Assembly (NCBI RefSeq): GCF_010747415.1
Contig: NZ_JAAGNZ010000001.1
Span: 3,844,001-3,908,000 of the forward strand
DNA length: 64,000 nucleotides
Origin: Spirosoma agri
GTDB lineage: Bacteria; Bacteroidota; Bacteroidia; Cytophagales; Spirosomataceae
Direction of reading: 5' to 3'
This document shows positions 1 through 8,960 of the stretch, piece after piece (within the stretch, counting starts at the first letter, position 1; the number at the start of each line of letters is the position of its first letter). The position numbers and the translations under genes are program-made. The notes beneath the pieces were generated by a model that did not search any database, was not told the DNA's origin, and saw nothing but the letters and a program-made list of their open reading frames with translations.

Positions 1-1850
1 ACCGCGTTCAAACCACCCAATGCCGCAAAGTGATTCACGTAAGGCTGCTTCTTCAATATATCCATTATCCGGTTCAGAACTTCCAGACTTCGGGTCGTGG
101 AAGCCGCTTCGGGAATTTCGTACGTGATGATCAGACGACCTTCATCCTCCGTCGGAATAAAGCCCGTTGGTTTTGCCCGGAACATCAACCCCGTTCCAAT
201 ATACAGAACAACCAGTCCAACCAGCACTAAGGGCGTCGCTTTGATAAGCCGCTGCACAGTGTTTGAATACGAATTCGTTACCCGTTCGAACCACTGGTTA
301 AATTTATAAAAGAACTTGTTCAGACCTGTCGCCTTTTCGTCAATGTGCATCGGGCGAAGCAACAGCGTACACAGCGCTGGTGTCAGCGAAAGCGCAACGA
401 AAGCCGAGATCAATACCGATACGGCGATGGTGATTGCAAACTGCTGATACAACCTCCCGACAATACCGGGAATGAAACCGACGGGTACGAATACAGCCGC
501 CAGGATCAGCGCAATGGCAACAACCGGAGCCGAAATTTCGCGCATGGCCTCTATCGTCGCTTCCTTGGGTGTCATCCCTTTGTCGATGTTCACCTGCACG
601 GCCTCGACCACCACAATGGCATCATCGACCACAATACCAATGGCCAGTACGAAGGCAAAAAGTGTCAGCGTATTGATCGTAAAACCGAGCGGTATAAACA
701 GGGCGAACGTTCCGATAATCGACACCGGAATAGCCAGCAGCGTGATGAGCGTGGCCCGCCAGCTTTGCAGGAATAAAAAGACGACCAGAATAACCAGCAC
801 CAGTGCTTCGAGCAATGTCTCGACCACTTCCGAAATCGAAACCTGAATAACCGATACCGACTCAAATGGCACGACATATTCAATATCTTTCGGGAACGTC
901 TTTTTCAGGTTATCCATCGCGGCATAGACGCCTTTCGCCGTTGCCAGTGCGTTACTGCCCGGCAATTGGTAGACCAGCAGATAAGACGCCCGTTTCCCAT
1001 CGACGAACGAGTTGCTGGCATACGAAAACTTACCAAGCTGCACCCGCGCTACATCCTTCATGTAGACCAGCGACCCACTAGCCGGATCACTGCGAACGAC
1101 GATGTTGTTGAATTCGGACTCTTTGCTGAGTCGGCTATTGGTAAAGACCGTGTATTCGAATGCCTGTGTACCGGGTTGTGGCGGAGCACCTACCGAACCG
1201 GCCGCAACCTGAAGGTTTTGCTCCTGCAATGCCGCGACTACCTCATCCGCTGTCAACCCAAGTTGCGCCAGCCGATCGGGTTTGAGCCAGATCCGCATAC
1301 TAAAATCATCGGCCCGGCTGAAAATATCCCCGACACCGGGGACCCGCAGCAGGGCATCCCGGATATAAATGTTCGTGTAGTTGTCCAGAAAGGAAACATT
1401 GTGCGTGCCCTTAGGTGAGTACATAGCCACCAGCATAAACAGCGACGGGTTCCGCTTGCGCACGACGACGCCCAACCGGGTCACCTCTTCGGGTAACTGT
1501 GGTTGAGCGATACCAACGCGGTTCTGTACGTCCAGCGCGGCAATGTTTACGTCCGTACCGACATCGAATGTTACATTCATCGTCATCCGGCCATCGTTGG
1601 TCGCGTTGGTTTGCAGGTAGCTCATACCCGGCGTACCGTTGACCTGCGTCTCAATCGGCGTTGCAACCGTTTGTTCGACCGTCTGCGCATCAGCGCCGGT
1701 ATAGGTACCGGTCACCTGCACAACCGGTGGGGTAATGTCGGGATACTGACTGACCGGTAAACTTAAAAGAGCCAGCACACCCAATGCCATAATCACGATG
1801 GATACGACAATGGCGGTTACGGGCCGGTTGATGAAAATTTCTGCGAACAT
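1..1850 (-). CDS. RND efflux pump inner-membrane subunit, HAE1/AcrB type (partial)
   Basis: Proton-driven drug or solute exporter of the inner membrane, the pump of a tripartite complex. The visible 616 residues begin MFAEIFINRPVTAIVVSIVI, the classic HAE1 start with the first transmembrane helix at about 10-30. The porter-domain stretch SLPVSQYPDITPPVVQVTGT follows. In the fourth transmembrane helix GIVVDDAIVVVEAV (about residues 403-416) carries the paired aspartates of the proton relay. Family members are about 1050 residues, so roughly the C-terminal 40 percent lies beyond the left edge. It is third in a minus-strand operon, 95 bases after the fusion protein. The substrate cannot be told from sequence. 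Confidence 0.96.
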   Translation of the reverse strand, partial: MFAEIFINRPVTAIVVSIVIMALGVLALLSLPVSQYPDITPPVVQVTGTYTGADAQTVEQTVATPIETQVNGTPGMSYLQTNATNDGRMTMNVTFDVGTDVNIAALDVQNRVGIAQPQLPEEVTRLGVVVRKRNPSLFMLVAMYSPKGTHNVSFLDNYTNIYIRDALLRVPGVGDIFSRADDFSMRIWLKPDRLAQLGLTADEVVAALQEQNLQVAAGSVGAPPQPGTQAFEYTVFTNSRLSKESEFNNIVVRSDPASGSLVYMKDVARVQLGKFSYASNSFVDGKRASYLLVYQLPGSNALATAKGVYAAMDNLKKTFPKDIEYVVPFESVSVIQVSISEVVETLLEALVLVILVVFLFLQSWRATLITLLAIPVSIIGTFALFIPLGFTINTLTLFAFVLAIGIVVDDAIVVVEAVQVNIDKGMTPKEATIEAMREISAPVVAIALILAAVFVPVGFIPGIVGRLYQQFAITIAVSVLISAFVALSLTPALCTLLLRPMHIDEKATGLNKFFYKFNQWFERVTNSYSNTVQRLIKATPLVLVGLVVLYIGTGLMFRAKPTGFIPTEDEGRLIITYEIPEAASTTRSLEVLNRIMDILKKQPYVNHFAALGGLNA

Positions 1851-1945
1851 GCTACTTTGGTTTGACGGTTTACGTTCGTTTACAGTGAATCACTCACAGA
1901 CCGGCGAATCACTAGTTGCGGTAAACCGAATAGGGTATAAAGATT

Positions 1946-3112
1946 TTATTTGGCAGCCTGCTTGTTACCGGAATCAGGCTTCGTGCCACCCGGTCCGGCG
2001 GTAGCCTGCCCCGGTGCGGTCACCTTCACCACGGCCCCTTCGCGAACTTTCTGGGTTCCTTCGGTAACGATGGTTTCGCCTTCGTTCAGCCCATTTTTGA
2101 CAATAACCTTATCGTTAATCCGTGCGCCGAGCGTCACTTTCTTCTGCGTCACCTTGCTGCTGTCGCCAACCACCCAGACGAAATACTCACTCATCTGCTC
2201 CGTTACCGCCTGATACGGAATCAGCAATTGCGGTTGGCCCGTGTTATTTCGAACCCGTACATTGGCCGTCAAGCCGGGCTTGAGCAGTTTTTTGGGGTTT
2301 GGGAAAGCAATCCGGATACGGAGTGTTCCTGTCTGCGGATCAACGGCCCGGTCAACAATCCGAACCGACCCCGGATACGGATAACGACTCCCATCCGGAA
2401 GCATCAGAATAAAGGTAGAGTCCCGAAGTACCGATTTCTGATTTTGAAGTTGCAGAAAGCGGGCAATTTCGCTGTCATCAATCTGAATGTCAGCGGCAAT
2501 TGGATCGTCGGACGATATGGTGTTCAAGGGCGCCGAACCGGGAGCGACAGCGGCACCCAGCCGTACCTGCGAAATCCCGATCGTACCATCTAAAGGAGCC
2601 TTTATCGTTGTGTATTTCAGGTTCGTAGCCACCTGCTGAATGGCTGCCTGCGATGCCTCGACCTGCATTTTGGATGCTTCCAGCGACGCATTGGCATTAT
2701 CGACCAGCTGTTTGGCAACGGCATCCTGCTGAGCCAGCGTATTGTACCGATCCGCATCTTTCTGAGCGCGGTTCAGATTCGCCTTTTGAACATTCAGATT
2801 CGCTACCGCCTGATCGTAACCCGCCCGGTATTGCTGCGCATCAATGGTGTATAGCTTCTGGCCTTTACTGACGCGCTGACCATCCTGAAAGAAGATGCCG
2901 GTGATGTTGCCAGCCACCTGCGGCTGAATATCGACCAGTACCAACGCGGTCACCGTTGCCGGAAACTGATCATAGTAAGTTGCACTTCCTTTCGACACCT
3001 TCATCGCCGAAACGGCTGTTGGTGGCGGTGGGGCCTGCTGCTGTTCGTCTTTTTTGCCACCACAAGCGGTGAGCATTACGGCTATAACGGGAATGAGAAG
3101 GCATTTAATCAT
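1946..3112 (-). CDS. RND efflux periplasmic adaptor (membrane fusion lipoprotein)
   Basis: HlyD/AcrA-type adaptor of 388 residues linking the inner-membrane pump to the outer-membrane channel. I chose the ATG at 3112 because it gives MIKCLLIPVIAVMLTACGG, a lipoprotein signal with lipobox LTAC and lipidated Cys17; an upstream in-frame start only adds an unlikely leader. After a proline-rich linker come the barrel-sandwich half-motif (VDIQPQVAGNITGIFFQDGQ), an alpha-helical hairpin rich in Gln/Ala, the second lipoyl half (YTTIKAPLDGTIGISQVRLG) and the beta-barrel and membrane-proximal domains. The C-terminus is low-complexity (GGTKPDSGNKQAAK). It lies between the TolC-like and pump genes, as expected for an AcrA/MexA equivalent. 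Confidence 0.95.
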   Translation of the reverse strand: MIKCLLIPVIAVMLTACGGKKDEQQQAPPPPTAVSAMKVSKGSATYYDQFPATVTALVLVDIQPQVAGNITGIFFQDGQRVSKGQKLYTIDAQQYRAGYDQAVANLNVQKANLNRAQKDADRYNTLAQQDAVAKQLVDNANASLEASKMQVEASQAAIQQVATNLKYTTIKAPLDGTIGISQVRLGAAVAPGSAPLNTISSDDPIAADIQIDDSEIARFLQLQNQKSVLRDSTFILMLPDGSRYPYPGSVRIVDRAVDPQTGTLRIRIAFPNPKKLLKPGLTANVRVRNNTGQPQLLIPYQAVTEQMSEYFVWVVGDSSKVTQKKVTLGARINDKVIVKNGLNEGETIVTEGTQKVREGAVVKVTAPGQATAGPGGTKPDSGNKQAAK

Positions 3113-3226
3113 AATAACTGGTATGTTGTGTGCTGTCGACTTTAGAAACCCGACATACATGATCTGTATAAGTGAGTGGAGTTGGAAGAACACCCGTCCG
3201 GGAAATCGGCATGGCGTCGCGAAAAT

Positions 3227-4564
3227 CTAGAATCGAATCAAGCCCAGCGCCCGCTGAACGTCCAGCTTGCTGATCAGAACCTGATACAATGCATTGAACA
3301 CATTGAGCCGGGCCGTACGCAGGTCTGCTTCCGCGATAGTCACATCCAGGTAAGTTTTTATGCCGGATCGGTATTGCAGGTTAATGATTCGATAGACATC
3401 TTCAGCCAGCAATTGATTCTCGCGCAATGCCAGATAATTTGCCAGATTTCCCTTATAGGCTGACAGGGCCTGGGCATACTCAGCATCGACGGCACTAGTA
3501 AGCGCGGCCAAATCCCAGTCCAGCCGCTGCACCTGTAACTCCGCAATCTTTAGCTGCTGAATGCGCCGGCCACCCTGAAAAATGGGCAAGGCTACCGACA
3601 GGCCAATCAAGGAGTTCGGAAATGTCTGGGTATACAATTGGCCGAATGCGTTGTTCTGATAAAGCAGATTGTAGTTACCAAAGGCCGCAACCGTGGGCAG
3701 GTAAGCCCATCGATTGTATCGCACATTGGCATTCAATAGTCGGCCCTGTGTTTGCAGTAACTGGAATTCAATGCGACTTTGCGGGTTGGCCAGTTGCATC
3801 GTATCGAGCACTACTTCATTGGCGAGTTGCAGTGTATCGTACGTAACGCTCAACTGAGAGTTAGGTGGATAACCCATCAGTTGCTTGAGTGTCTGATACT
3901 TCGCACCAATCAGGTCCCGATACTGCTTTCGTTGCGCGAGTGAATTGTTGAGTGCTATTTTCGCCCGTTGCGGGTCCGTCTTATCGACAATACCGCCCTG
4001 ATATTGATTGGTCGCATCTTGTAAGCTGCGCTGTAGCCGCGTGATGTCCTCGCTCAGAATATCGACTTGTCGCTGGGTCAGAATCAGATCGTAGAACGCC
4101 TTGCTGACGTTTATGACAATATCAATTTTATTGTTGATCGTCGTCTGAGCCGCCTGAAGCCGGTACGCATCAGCGGTTTGACTGGCAAGCAAAAGATCAC
4201 GGCTAAAAATGCTCTGCGACACCGATAACGAGACCGTCGACGTGTTTTGCGCGCCCAGTGTTGTCGGAACCCGTTCGCCGTTCGCATTCGGGATCAGGGT
4301 AACCGGCAGTTTCAGATAATGCTGTAGGTTATACCCAGCCGCGATTTGCGGGTACCAGGCGGCCAGTGAACTCTGAATGGTTCGCTCGGCCACTTCCTGA
4401 TCAATGATCGATTGTCTGACGACTGGCTGGTGACCCAGTGCGTACTGTATACAATCCGGCAGATACGCTTGTTTTTGTAAGGAGTCGGTCGTTTTCTGGG
4501 CCTGTATGTTACCGGACAGGAACCAGCCAAAGACAAATAGAAACGCAATAAACCTATTTTTCAT
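3227..4564 (-). CDS. TolC-family outer membrane efflux channel
   Basis: Outer-membrane factor of 445 residues forming the exit duct of the efflux system. The N-terminus MKNRFIAFLFVFGWFLSGNI is followed by QAQKT, a clear signal peptide with cleavage near AQA. Two OEP repeats are visible: the first with long helices around QTTINNKIDIVINVSKAFYD and QRQVDILSEDITRLQRSLQD, the second starting near NANVRYNRWAYLPTVAAFGN and ending with LRTARLNVFNALYQVLISKL. Length matches Bacteroidota TolC homologs. It is the first gene of the operon, 114 bases before the adaptor, and divergent from glnS. No dedicated regulator gene is adjacent. Confidence 0.94.
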   Translation of the reverse strand: MKNRFIAFLFVFGWFLSGNIQAQKTTDSLQKQAYLPDCIQYALGHQPVVRQSIIDQEVAERTIQSSLAAWYPQIAAGYNLQHYLKLPVTLIPNANGERVPTTLGAQNTSTVSLSVSQSIFSRDLLLASQTADAYRLQAAQTTINNKIDIVINVSKAFYDLILTQRQVDILSEDITRLQRSLQDATNQYQGGIVDKTDPQRAKIALNNSLAQRKQYRDLIGAKYQTLKQLMGYPPNSQLSVTYDTLQLANEVVLDTMQLANPQSRIEFQLLQTQGRLLNANVRYNRWAYLPTVAAFGNYNLLYQNNAFGQLYTQTFPNSLIGLSVALPIFQGGRRIQQLKIAELQVQRLDWDLAALTSAVDAEYAQALSAYKGNLANYLALRENQLLAEDVYRIINLQYRSGIKTYLDVTIAEADLRTARLNVFNALYQVLISKLDVQRALGLIRF

Positions 4565-4701
4565 AACCTTAAAGAGGGCAACACAAACGCCCCCGGCAGA
4601 TAGTCAACGGCGTGTACTATCTACAACTCGTTTCCCGCACCGTTTTGTTCGATTATAGCCTAAAATATGAGAAAGCTTTCTCTGATATTGCACCCATTCG
4701 T

Positions 4702-4732
4702 TTGCCAAACCCAGTTGATCACTGTAATTTCG
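4702..4732 (+). promoter_or_regulatory. Candidate Bacteroidota-type promoter for glnS
   Basis: TTG at 4702 and TAATTTCG at 4725 resemble the Bacteroidota -33 (TTG) and -7 (TAnnTTTG) elements with about 20 bases between them; the -7 box has C in place of the final consensus T before G. Transcription would start near 4737, leaving a leader of about 20 bases before the chosen ATG at 4756. Motif match only. Confidence 0.3.
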
Positions 4733-4755
4733 GGACTTTATCAGTACACAACGCC

Positions 4756-6483
4756 ATGGCGGAAACATCGAACGACTCACTGGAGAATAGCACTACAGAC
4801 CGCAGCAATGCCGGAAATTCTCTGAACTTTATAGAACAATTTGTAGAAGAAGACATTGAAGCGGGCAAAAACGGCGGTCGCATTCACACGCGCTTTCCGC
4901 CCGAACCAAATGGCTACCTGCACATTGGCCACGCTAAATCGATTTGCCTCAACTTCGGTCTGGCCGATAAATACGGTGGTCAGACCAACCTCCGTTTCGA
5001 CGACACAAACCCCGTTACGGAAGACACCGAATACGTTGATTCGATCAAGAACGATGTGCATTGGCTGGGTTTCGACTGGGAAAACGAGTTTTATGCGTCC
5101 GACTACTTCGACCAGATCTATGCCTTCGCCGAAACGCTGATTCAGGAAGGACTGGCTTACGTAGACGATTCGACCGCTGAAGAAATTGCGGCTCAGAAAG
5201 GTACGCCTACCGAACCGGGTCGCATGAGCCAATACCGGGACCGGAGCGTAGACGAAAACCTCGATCTGTTCCAGCGCATGAAAGCCGGTGAGTACCCCGA
5301 CGGCGCGAAAGTATTACGGGCAAAGGTCGATATGGCGTCGCCGAACATGCAGCTTCGCGACCCGATCATTTACCGGATCAAACACGCCCATCACCACCGG
5401 ACGGGCGATACCTGGTGCATCTATCCGATGTATGATTTCGCGCATGGTCAGTCGGACGCGATCGAGCACATCACCCATTCGCTCTGTACGCTGGAATTCG
5501 AGGTTCACCGGCCTCTGTACGACTGGTTCATCAATAAATTGGACCTGTTCCCCTCCCGCCAGATCGAGTTTGCGCGGCTCAACCTGACGTATACGGTGAT
5601 GAGCAAGCGGAAACTTAAACAACTGGTCGAAGAAAGGCACGTCAATAGTTGGGATGATCCCCGGATGCCTACCATTGCGGGGCTTCGTCGGCGTGGCTAT
5701 ACCCCCGCCAGTATCCGCGAATTTGCCGACCGCATTGGCATTGCCAAACGCGATAACCTGATCGATGTGGGGCTGCTGGAGTTCTGTATCCGCGAGGAGC
5801 TCAACAAAACGACGCACCGCGTGATGGCCGTGCTCGACGAAAAGCCGCTGAAACTCGTTATTACCAACTATGAGGTTGGCCGGGAAGAGATCATGCACAT
5901 CGAAAACAACCCCGAAGACCCCGCAGCGGGCGAACGCAACGTTCCCTTCAGCCGTGAGGTCTATATCGAGCGGGACGACTTTCTGGAGAACCCACCGAAG
6001 AAATTCTTCCGGCTGTTTCCGGGTGGCATGGTTCGGTTGAAAGGAGCTTATATCATCAAGTGCGATGAGGTTGTCAAAGACAATGCGGGCGAAATCATTG
6101 AACTGCGCTGTTCCTACATTCCCGAAAGCCGGAGTGGTTCGGATACATCCGGTATTAACGTAAAGGGAACCATCCATTGGGTGTCGGTTCCCCACGCCGT
6201 CGAGGCTGAAGTGCGCCTGTATGACCGCCTGTTTTCGGTTGAAAATCCAGCGGCCGATGAACGCGAGTTCCGCGACTTACTGAATCCAAACTCGTTGGAA
6301 GTCGTGCGGGCCTTTGTTGAACCGGCCTTGGTGGATGCAGCCCGTTCCGGCGCACAGACCAATTTCCAATTTATGCGGAAAGGGTACTTCATTCTCGATC
6401 AGGACTCTACTACCGACCGACCCGTTTTCAACCGGACCGTCACGCTGAAAGACAGTTGGGCGAAAGAAGTAAAACGGAGTTGA
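4756..6483 (+). CDS. glnS: Glutaminyl-tRNA synthetase
   Basis: Cytoplasmic class I synthetase that charges tRNA-Gln with glutamine and ATP. The 575-residue product has the HIGH signature as [14 protein letters not shown] (HIGH at 56-59) and the KMSKS equivalent as VMSKRK (about 282). [34 protein letters not shown] and the C-terminal anticodon-binding barrels are typical of GlnRS rather than bacterial GluRS. The frame is open 48 codons further upstream, but [13 protein letters not shown] at 4756 fits family length and the candidate promoter. The TGA stop shares one base with the ATG of the next gene, so glnS may drive a downstream accessory cluster. Confidence 0.97.
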   Translation: MAETSNDSLENSTTDRSNAGNSLNFIEQFVEEDIEAGKNGGRIHTRFPPEPNGYLHIGHAKSICLNFGLADKYGGQTNLRFDDTNPVTEDTEYVDSIKNDVHWLGFDWENEFYASDYFDQIYAFAETLIQEGLAYVDDSTAEEIAAQKGTPTEPGRMSQYRDRSVDENLDLFQRMKAGEYPDGAKVLRAKVDMASPNMQLRDPIIYRIKHAHHHRTGDTWCIYPMYDFAHGQSDAIEHITHSLCTLEFEVHRPLYDWFINKLDLFPSRQIEFARLNLTYTVMSKRKLKQLVEERHVNSWDDPRMPTIAGLRRRGYTPASIREFADRIGIAKRDNLIDVGLLEFCIREELNKTTHRVMAVLDEKPLKLVITNYEVGREEIMHIENNPEDPAAGERNVPFSREVYIERDDFLENPPKKFFRLFPGGMVRLKGAYIIKCDEVVKDNAGEIIELRCSYIPESRSGSDTSGINVKGTIHWVSVPHAVEAEVRLYDRLFSVENPAADEREFRDLLNPNSLEVVRAFVEPALVDAARSGAQTNFQFMRKGYFILDQDSTTDRPVFNRTVTLKDSWAKEVKRS

Positions 6484-6812
6484 TGTTACCGTTCGCGGAA
6501 CGTGCTCAGGCAGATGACTCAAAATTTTTGGGTTACTGCCTGAATACAAACCATCCATACGGTAAGCACGAAGCTCGTGTCTTTCCATCCGCCCTGGGTA
6601 TCACGAGTGTGAACTGGCGGGTTTTACGAGACGCTGTTTTAGCGGCAGTATTGCTAAATTCGGCCAGTCATGAAGGTATAAACAGTTACGGCGAGATCTA
6701 CGTAGTTGACTTCCCAATGGTACATCAGGATAAATCTGCCACAGTACGTACCAGTTGGATTATTCACGATGAAGAAAACTTTCCACGATTGACAAGTTGT
6801 TACATAGTATAA
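6483..6812 (+). CDS. DUF6883 domain protein
   Basis: A 109-residue protein that I match from memory to DUF6883: LGYCLNTNHPYGKHEARVFP followed by SALGI, a helix WRVLRDAVLAAVLLNSA, then YGEIYVVDFPM and VRTSWIIHDEENFPRLTSCY. No membrane segment or signal peptide is visible. The start at 6483 overlaps the glnS stop by one base (TGATG), which suggests translational coupling; a start nine codons upstream would lie inside glnS. The next gene, DUF4926, follows 11 bases later, and these two families often occur side by side in other genomes as I recall them. A toxin-antitoxin or toxin-immunity role is inferred only from size and pairing. The biochemical activity is unknown. Confidence 0.75.
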   Translation: MLPFAERAQADDSKFLGYCLNTNHPYGKHEARVFPSALGITSVNWRVLRDAVLAAVLLNSASHEGINSYGEIYVVDFPMVHQDKSATVRTSWIIHDEENFPRLTSCYIV

Positions 6813-6823
6813 AGCAAAGAGTC

Positions 6824-7039
6824 ATGGACGAACTTCATCTGCATGATCTGGTGGCATTAACTACACCACTGTCTGCCTACAAGTTGCGCCGGGGCGAGAT
6901 CGGCGTGGTTATTGATCTTGGCCCGAATGGGGAGTATCTACTTGAATTTGTCGGTAAGGATGGCGCTCCATATGCTACGCCCACCGTTTCATCTAATCAG
7001 TTAATGAAGGTCTACCTGCATGCTGACATGGTAGAGTAA
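6824..7039 (+). CDS. DUF4926 domain protein
   Basis: A small 71-residue protein with the DUF4926 pattern: HDLVALTTPLSAYKLRRGEI, then GVVIDLGPNGEYLLEFVGKD and SSNQLMKVYL. The alternating Gly and hydrophobic residues suggest a small beta-barrel of SH3 or KOW-like type. The ATG at 6824 is preferred because MDELHLHDLV matches the usual family start and AAAGAG lies just upstream; an earlier in-frame ATG at 6797 would overlap the DUF6883 gene by 16 bases. It is probably co-transcribed with DUF6883 and may be its binding partner, which is inference. No catalytic residues are recognisable. Confidence 0.75.
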   Translation: MDELHLHDLVALTTPLSAYKLRRGEIGVVIDLGPNGEYLLEFVGKDGAPYATPTVSSNQLMKVYLHADMVE

Positions 7040-7127
7040 ACCCGCGTTACTTACCGATCTGTTCCTCTCAAAGCCGGGCATTGTCGCTATGGTTTCTAAG
7101 TAACTCCCCGCCTATACGCTGATTCGT

Positions 7128-8045
7128 ATGCAAACAATAAAAGCCAAGCGCAAAAAATACGAGCCAGCAATCTATGCCCAGTTATTGACTGCGCTTACTC
7201 AGGTAATGGACGGAACGAATCTGCTTCGTCCTGACCGGGAAACCTGGGATATCGAAGGCGACTGGTCAATGACGGGGACGATGCACTTTGTCGATTCAGC
7301 CTACCAGCCCCTATTCGAACCCTTCGCCGATTTCGATTGCCGGACGATAAAAATTGTCAACTACGGAAGACCAGCCGTTCGCATGACGTTCTACCGGAAG
7401 CACCGGTACTGGCTGCTCAAGGACAGAGACCTGCCCATTCTGGAGAAGAAAGCAAGGGTAACAGAATACATCAATCAACTGATTGTCAATAGTGAAATTC
7501 TGGTTCAGAAGTCGACTCAGATGACGGGCACCAAACTCAGCGAAGCCAAAGGTCAGCTCGCCCTGATGAACGATCAGATCAAGGCATGGTCTATCGTGCG
7601 GGAGAACGTTGCTGATTATGAACTGGCCATCTCGAACTACCAGCGCGAACATTATTACTGCTACATCAACTATAAATACCGAACGAAGGAGGATGACTTT
7701 GCCAATGAGCAGGTTCATCTACTCAATCCCCAACGCGACCGGCTGGGAACGATCACACAAGTACGACATAACATCGTATTCATCGATACAAGCGAAATCC
7801 GGCGCGAACACCCTTATCAGAACAAAGAAATCGATGGATTTCTGGGGCGGTTTACGATGCAGTCGGAGGTTGGTCGTCACCAGCTTTACGCCCGCTTACG
7901 CCCGGATGCCGACTCGATTGAAGCGTTTGAGCAGAACGTGTCTGTGCCCGATCCGAAAAATGAGGTAAGTTTGGTAAAGCCGAAAAAAGGTACCAAGCCT
8001 AAACGCGCCAATTCCTCCACACCCCTGTTCCCGGATTGGGAATAA
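7128..8045 (+). CDS. Uncharacterised 305-residue protein in the glnS-linked accessory cluster
   Basis: I do not recognise this protein. It is hydrophilic, has no signal peptide or membrane helix, and starts with a basic stretch (MQTIKAKRKKYEPAIYAQLL). A central helical region (about residues 105-175, TEYINQLIVNSEILVQKSTQ onward) is rich in Gln, Glu and Ala and could be coiled coil. A beta-rich portion follows (IVFIDTSEIRREHPYQ, GFLGRFTMQSEVGRHQLYAR), then a Lys/Pro-rich tail (KPKKGTKPKR), which suggests nucleic-acid or other polyanion contact. It lies 88 bases after DUF4926 and before a broken toxin-antitoxin-like pair, all on one strand. The reading frame is intact with codon use like its neighbours, so a real gene is likely. 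Confidence 0.7.
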   Translation: MQTIKAKRKKYEPAIYAQLLTALTQVMDGTNLLRPDRETWDIEGDWSMTGTMHFVDSAYQPLFEPFADFDCRTIKIVNYGRPAVRMTFYRKHRYWLLKDRDLPILEKKARVTEYINQLIVNSEILVQKSTQMTGTKLSEAKGQLALMNDQIKAWSIVRENVADYELAISNYQREHYYCYINYKYRTKEDDFANEQVHLLNPQRDRLGTITQVRHNIVFIDTSEIRREHPYQNKEIDGFLGRFTMQSEVGRHQLYARLRPDADSIEAFEQNVSVPDPKNEVSLVKPKKGTKPKRANSSTPLFPDWE

Positions 8046-8107
8046 TCGACAACCCGTTAAATCTGCCGGGTGCCTCTGGCGGACCGTCACTTCTATTATT
8101 GAATCCT

Positions 8108-8323
8108 ATGACCACCATCCACAAATCCAGCAACTTCAACGATATCCCATCGTATGACCAAGCGTACTGGTGGGCCAAAACACCGGAGGAACGGCTGGCG
8201 GCTGCATTGAAATTGATCCAGCGCGCGAAAGCCATCTATAAGTCAAACCCCGCAAACCCCCCGTTATCCAATGGAGGACAAGTACTTAAATCTGATAAGC
8301 CTATTCAACGAAGAGGGCGTTGA
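8108..8323 (+). CDS. Small partner protein of a nucleotidyltransferase-type pair
   Basis: A 71-residue cytoplasmic protein starting MTTIHKSSNFNDIPSYDQAY. It contains YWWAKTPEERLAAALKLIQR, which resembles the small proteins encoded immediately before minimal nucleotidyltransferases in many Bacteroidota (the YW-x-x-KTPEERL motif, as I recall it). The tail is basic (KSDKPIQRRGR). The start at 8108 removes a low-complexity leader from a longer open frame. Its last 53 bases overlap the start of the nucleotidyltransferase remnant at 8271, as expected for a translationally coupled toxin-antitoxin-like operon. Because the partner is broken, this copy may be an orphan antitoxin or a relic. Confidence 0.65.
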   Translation: MTTIHKSSNFNDIPSYDQAYWWAKTPEERLAAALKLIQRAKAIYKSNPANPPLSNGGQVLKSDKPIQRRGR

Positions 8324-8348
8324 TTACGTTGTCCTTGGCAGGATTTAG
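8271..8348 (+). pseudogene. Truncated nucleotidyltransferase (MNT/AbiEii-like) remnant
   Basis: The ATG at 8271 opens a frame of only 25 codons: MEDKYLNLISLFNEEGVDYV followed by VLGRI and TAG at 8346. An opening helix of this kind followed by VDYVVLG is the usual start of minimal nucleotidyltransferases, which continue with a GG-hydrophobic segment and the DxD metal site. The frame stops just where that core should begin. I see no convincing continuation in the other frames before the stop of the convergent gene at 8408. A 3-prime deletion is the simplest explanation. Being this short, the assignment rests on the start motif plus the overlapping small partner gene. Confidence 0.55.
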
Positions 8349-8407
8349 GATCTCACTTGATCTGGGAAACCTGCCGCATCCGCCAGAGGACGCCTAGTAT
8401 AGCAACG

Positions 8408-8911
8408 CTACTTGCCACAGGCGGCACTACCCGTACAGGTCAGGCTGACAAACAGTTCGGAACGGATCTTCCAGCCTGCGTCCGTTTTTCGCCACATAGC
8501 CAGATAAACACCCGTTATTATCTGAATGCCATCGGGTCGCTGAAAACGACCCGTCCAGCGACCGTGTTCAGCAGCTAAAGGGCCAGCAGTGCTCACCTGT
8601 ATACTATCGGGAGTGCGTTCGTAACCGAGAAAATTTGGATCGCGGAATTGTACGGCTACTGAGGCCAGCACCGAATCGCGTCCTGACACGTGTGGCCCAC
8701 TGCCCCGCGTCACTTCGATATCGGGCAACATCGTCTGCCCGAAAGCCGCCAAATCACGACTCTGGATGGCACGATTTGATTGCATGCGCAAGGCACGAAT
8801 CACAGTCCCTTCCGATGCAGCCGCATTCTTCTTAGCGATCGGTTGAGCGAACCCATTGAAAGACAACAGCATCAGGCCAGCCAGCAACGAACGGATGAGA
8901 ACGAAATTCAT
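8408..8911 (-). CDS. Secreted SnoaL/DUF4440-like (NTF2 fold) protein
   Basis: A 167-residue protein with a signal peptide (MNFVLIRSLLAGLMLLSFNG, then FAQPIAKK). The mature part fits an NTF2-like SnoaL/DUF4440 domain: an N-terminal helix with QSNRAIQSRDLAAFGQTMLP, then DIEVTRGSGPHVSGRDSVLA, and strands GRWTGRFQRPDGIQIITGVY and AMWRKTDAGWKIRSELF. NTF2-like domains bind small hydrophobic molecules or act as isomerases, but no catalytic residues are diagnostic here. The tail has two cysteines (LTCTGSAACGK). It is 49 bases downstream of the M14 peptidase on the same strand and could be the last gene of that operon. Confidence 0.75.
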   Translation of the reverse strand: MNFVLIRSLLAGLMLLSFNGFAQPIAKKNAAASEGTVIRALRMQSNRAIQSRDLAAFGQTMLPDIEVTRGSGPHVSGRDSVLASVAVQFRDPNFLGYERTPDSIQVSTAGPLAAEHGRWTGRFQRPDGIQIITGVYLAMWRKTDAGWKIRSELFVSLTCTGSAACGK

Positions 8912-8960
8912 AAGGGTTGACTCTTCACAGGACTAAACAGGCGCTAATGGTTCAAATCGG

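Noticed and set aside
5314..6195. 293-codon minus-strand frame antisense to glnS
   Set aside because: It is a codon-bias shadow of the well-supported glnS coding sequence, with no family motif or regular protein composition.
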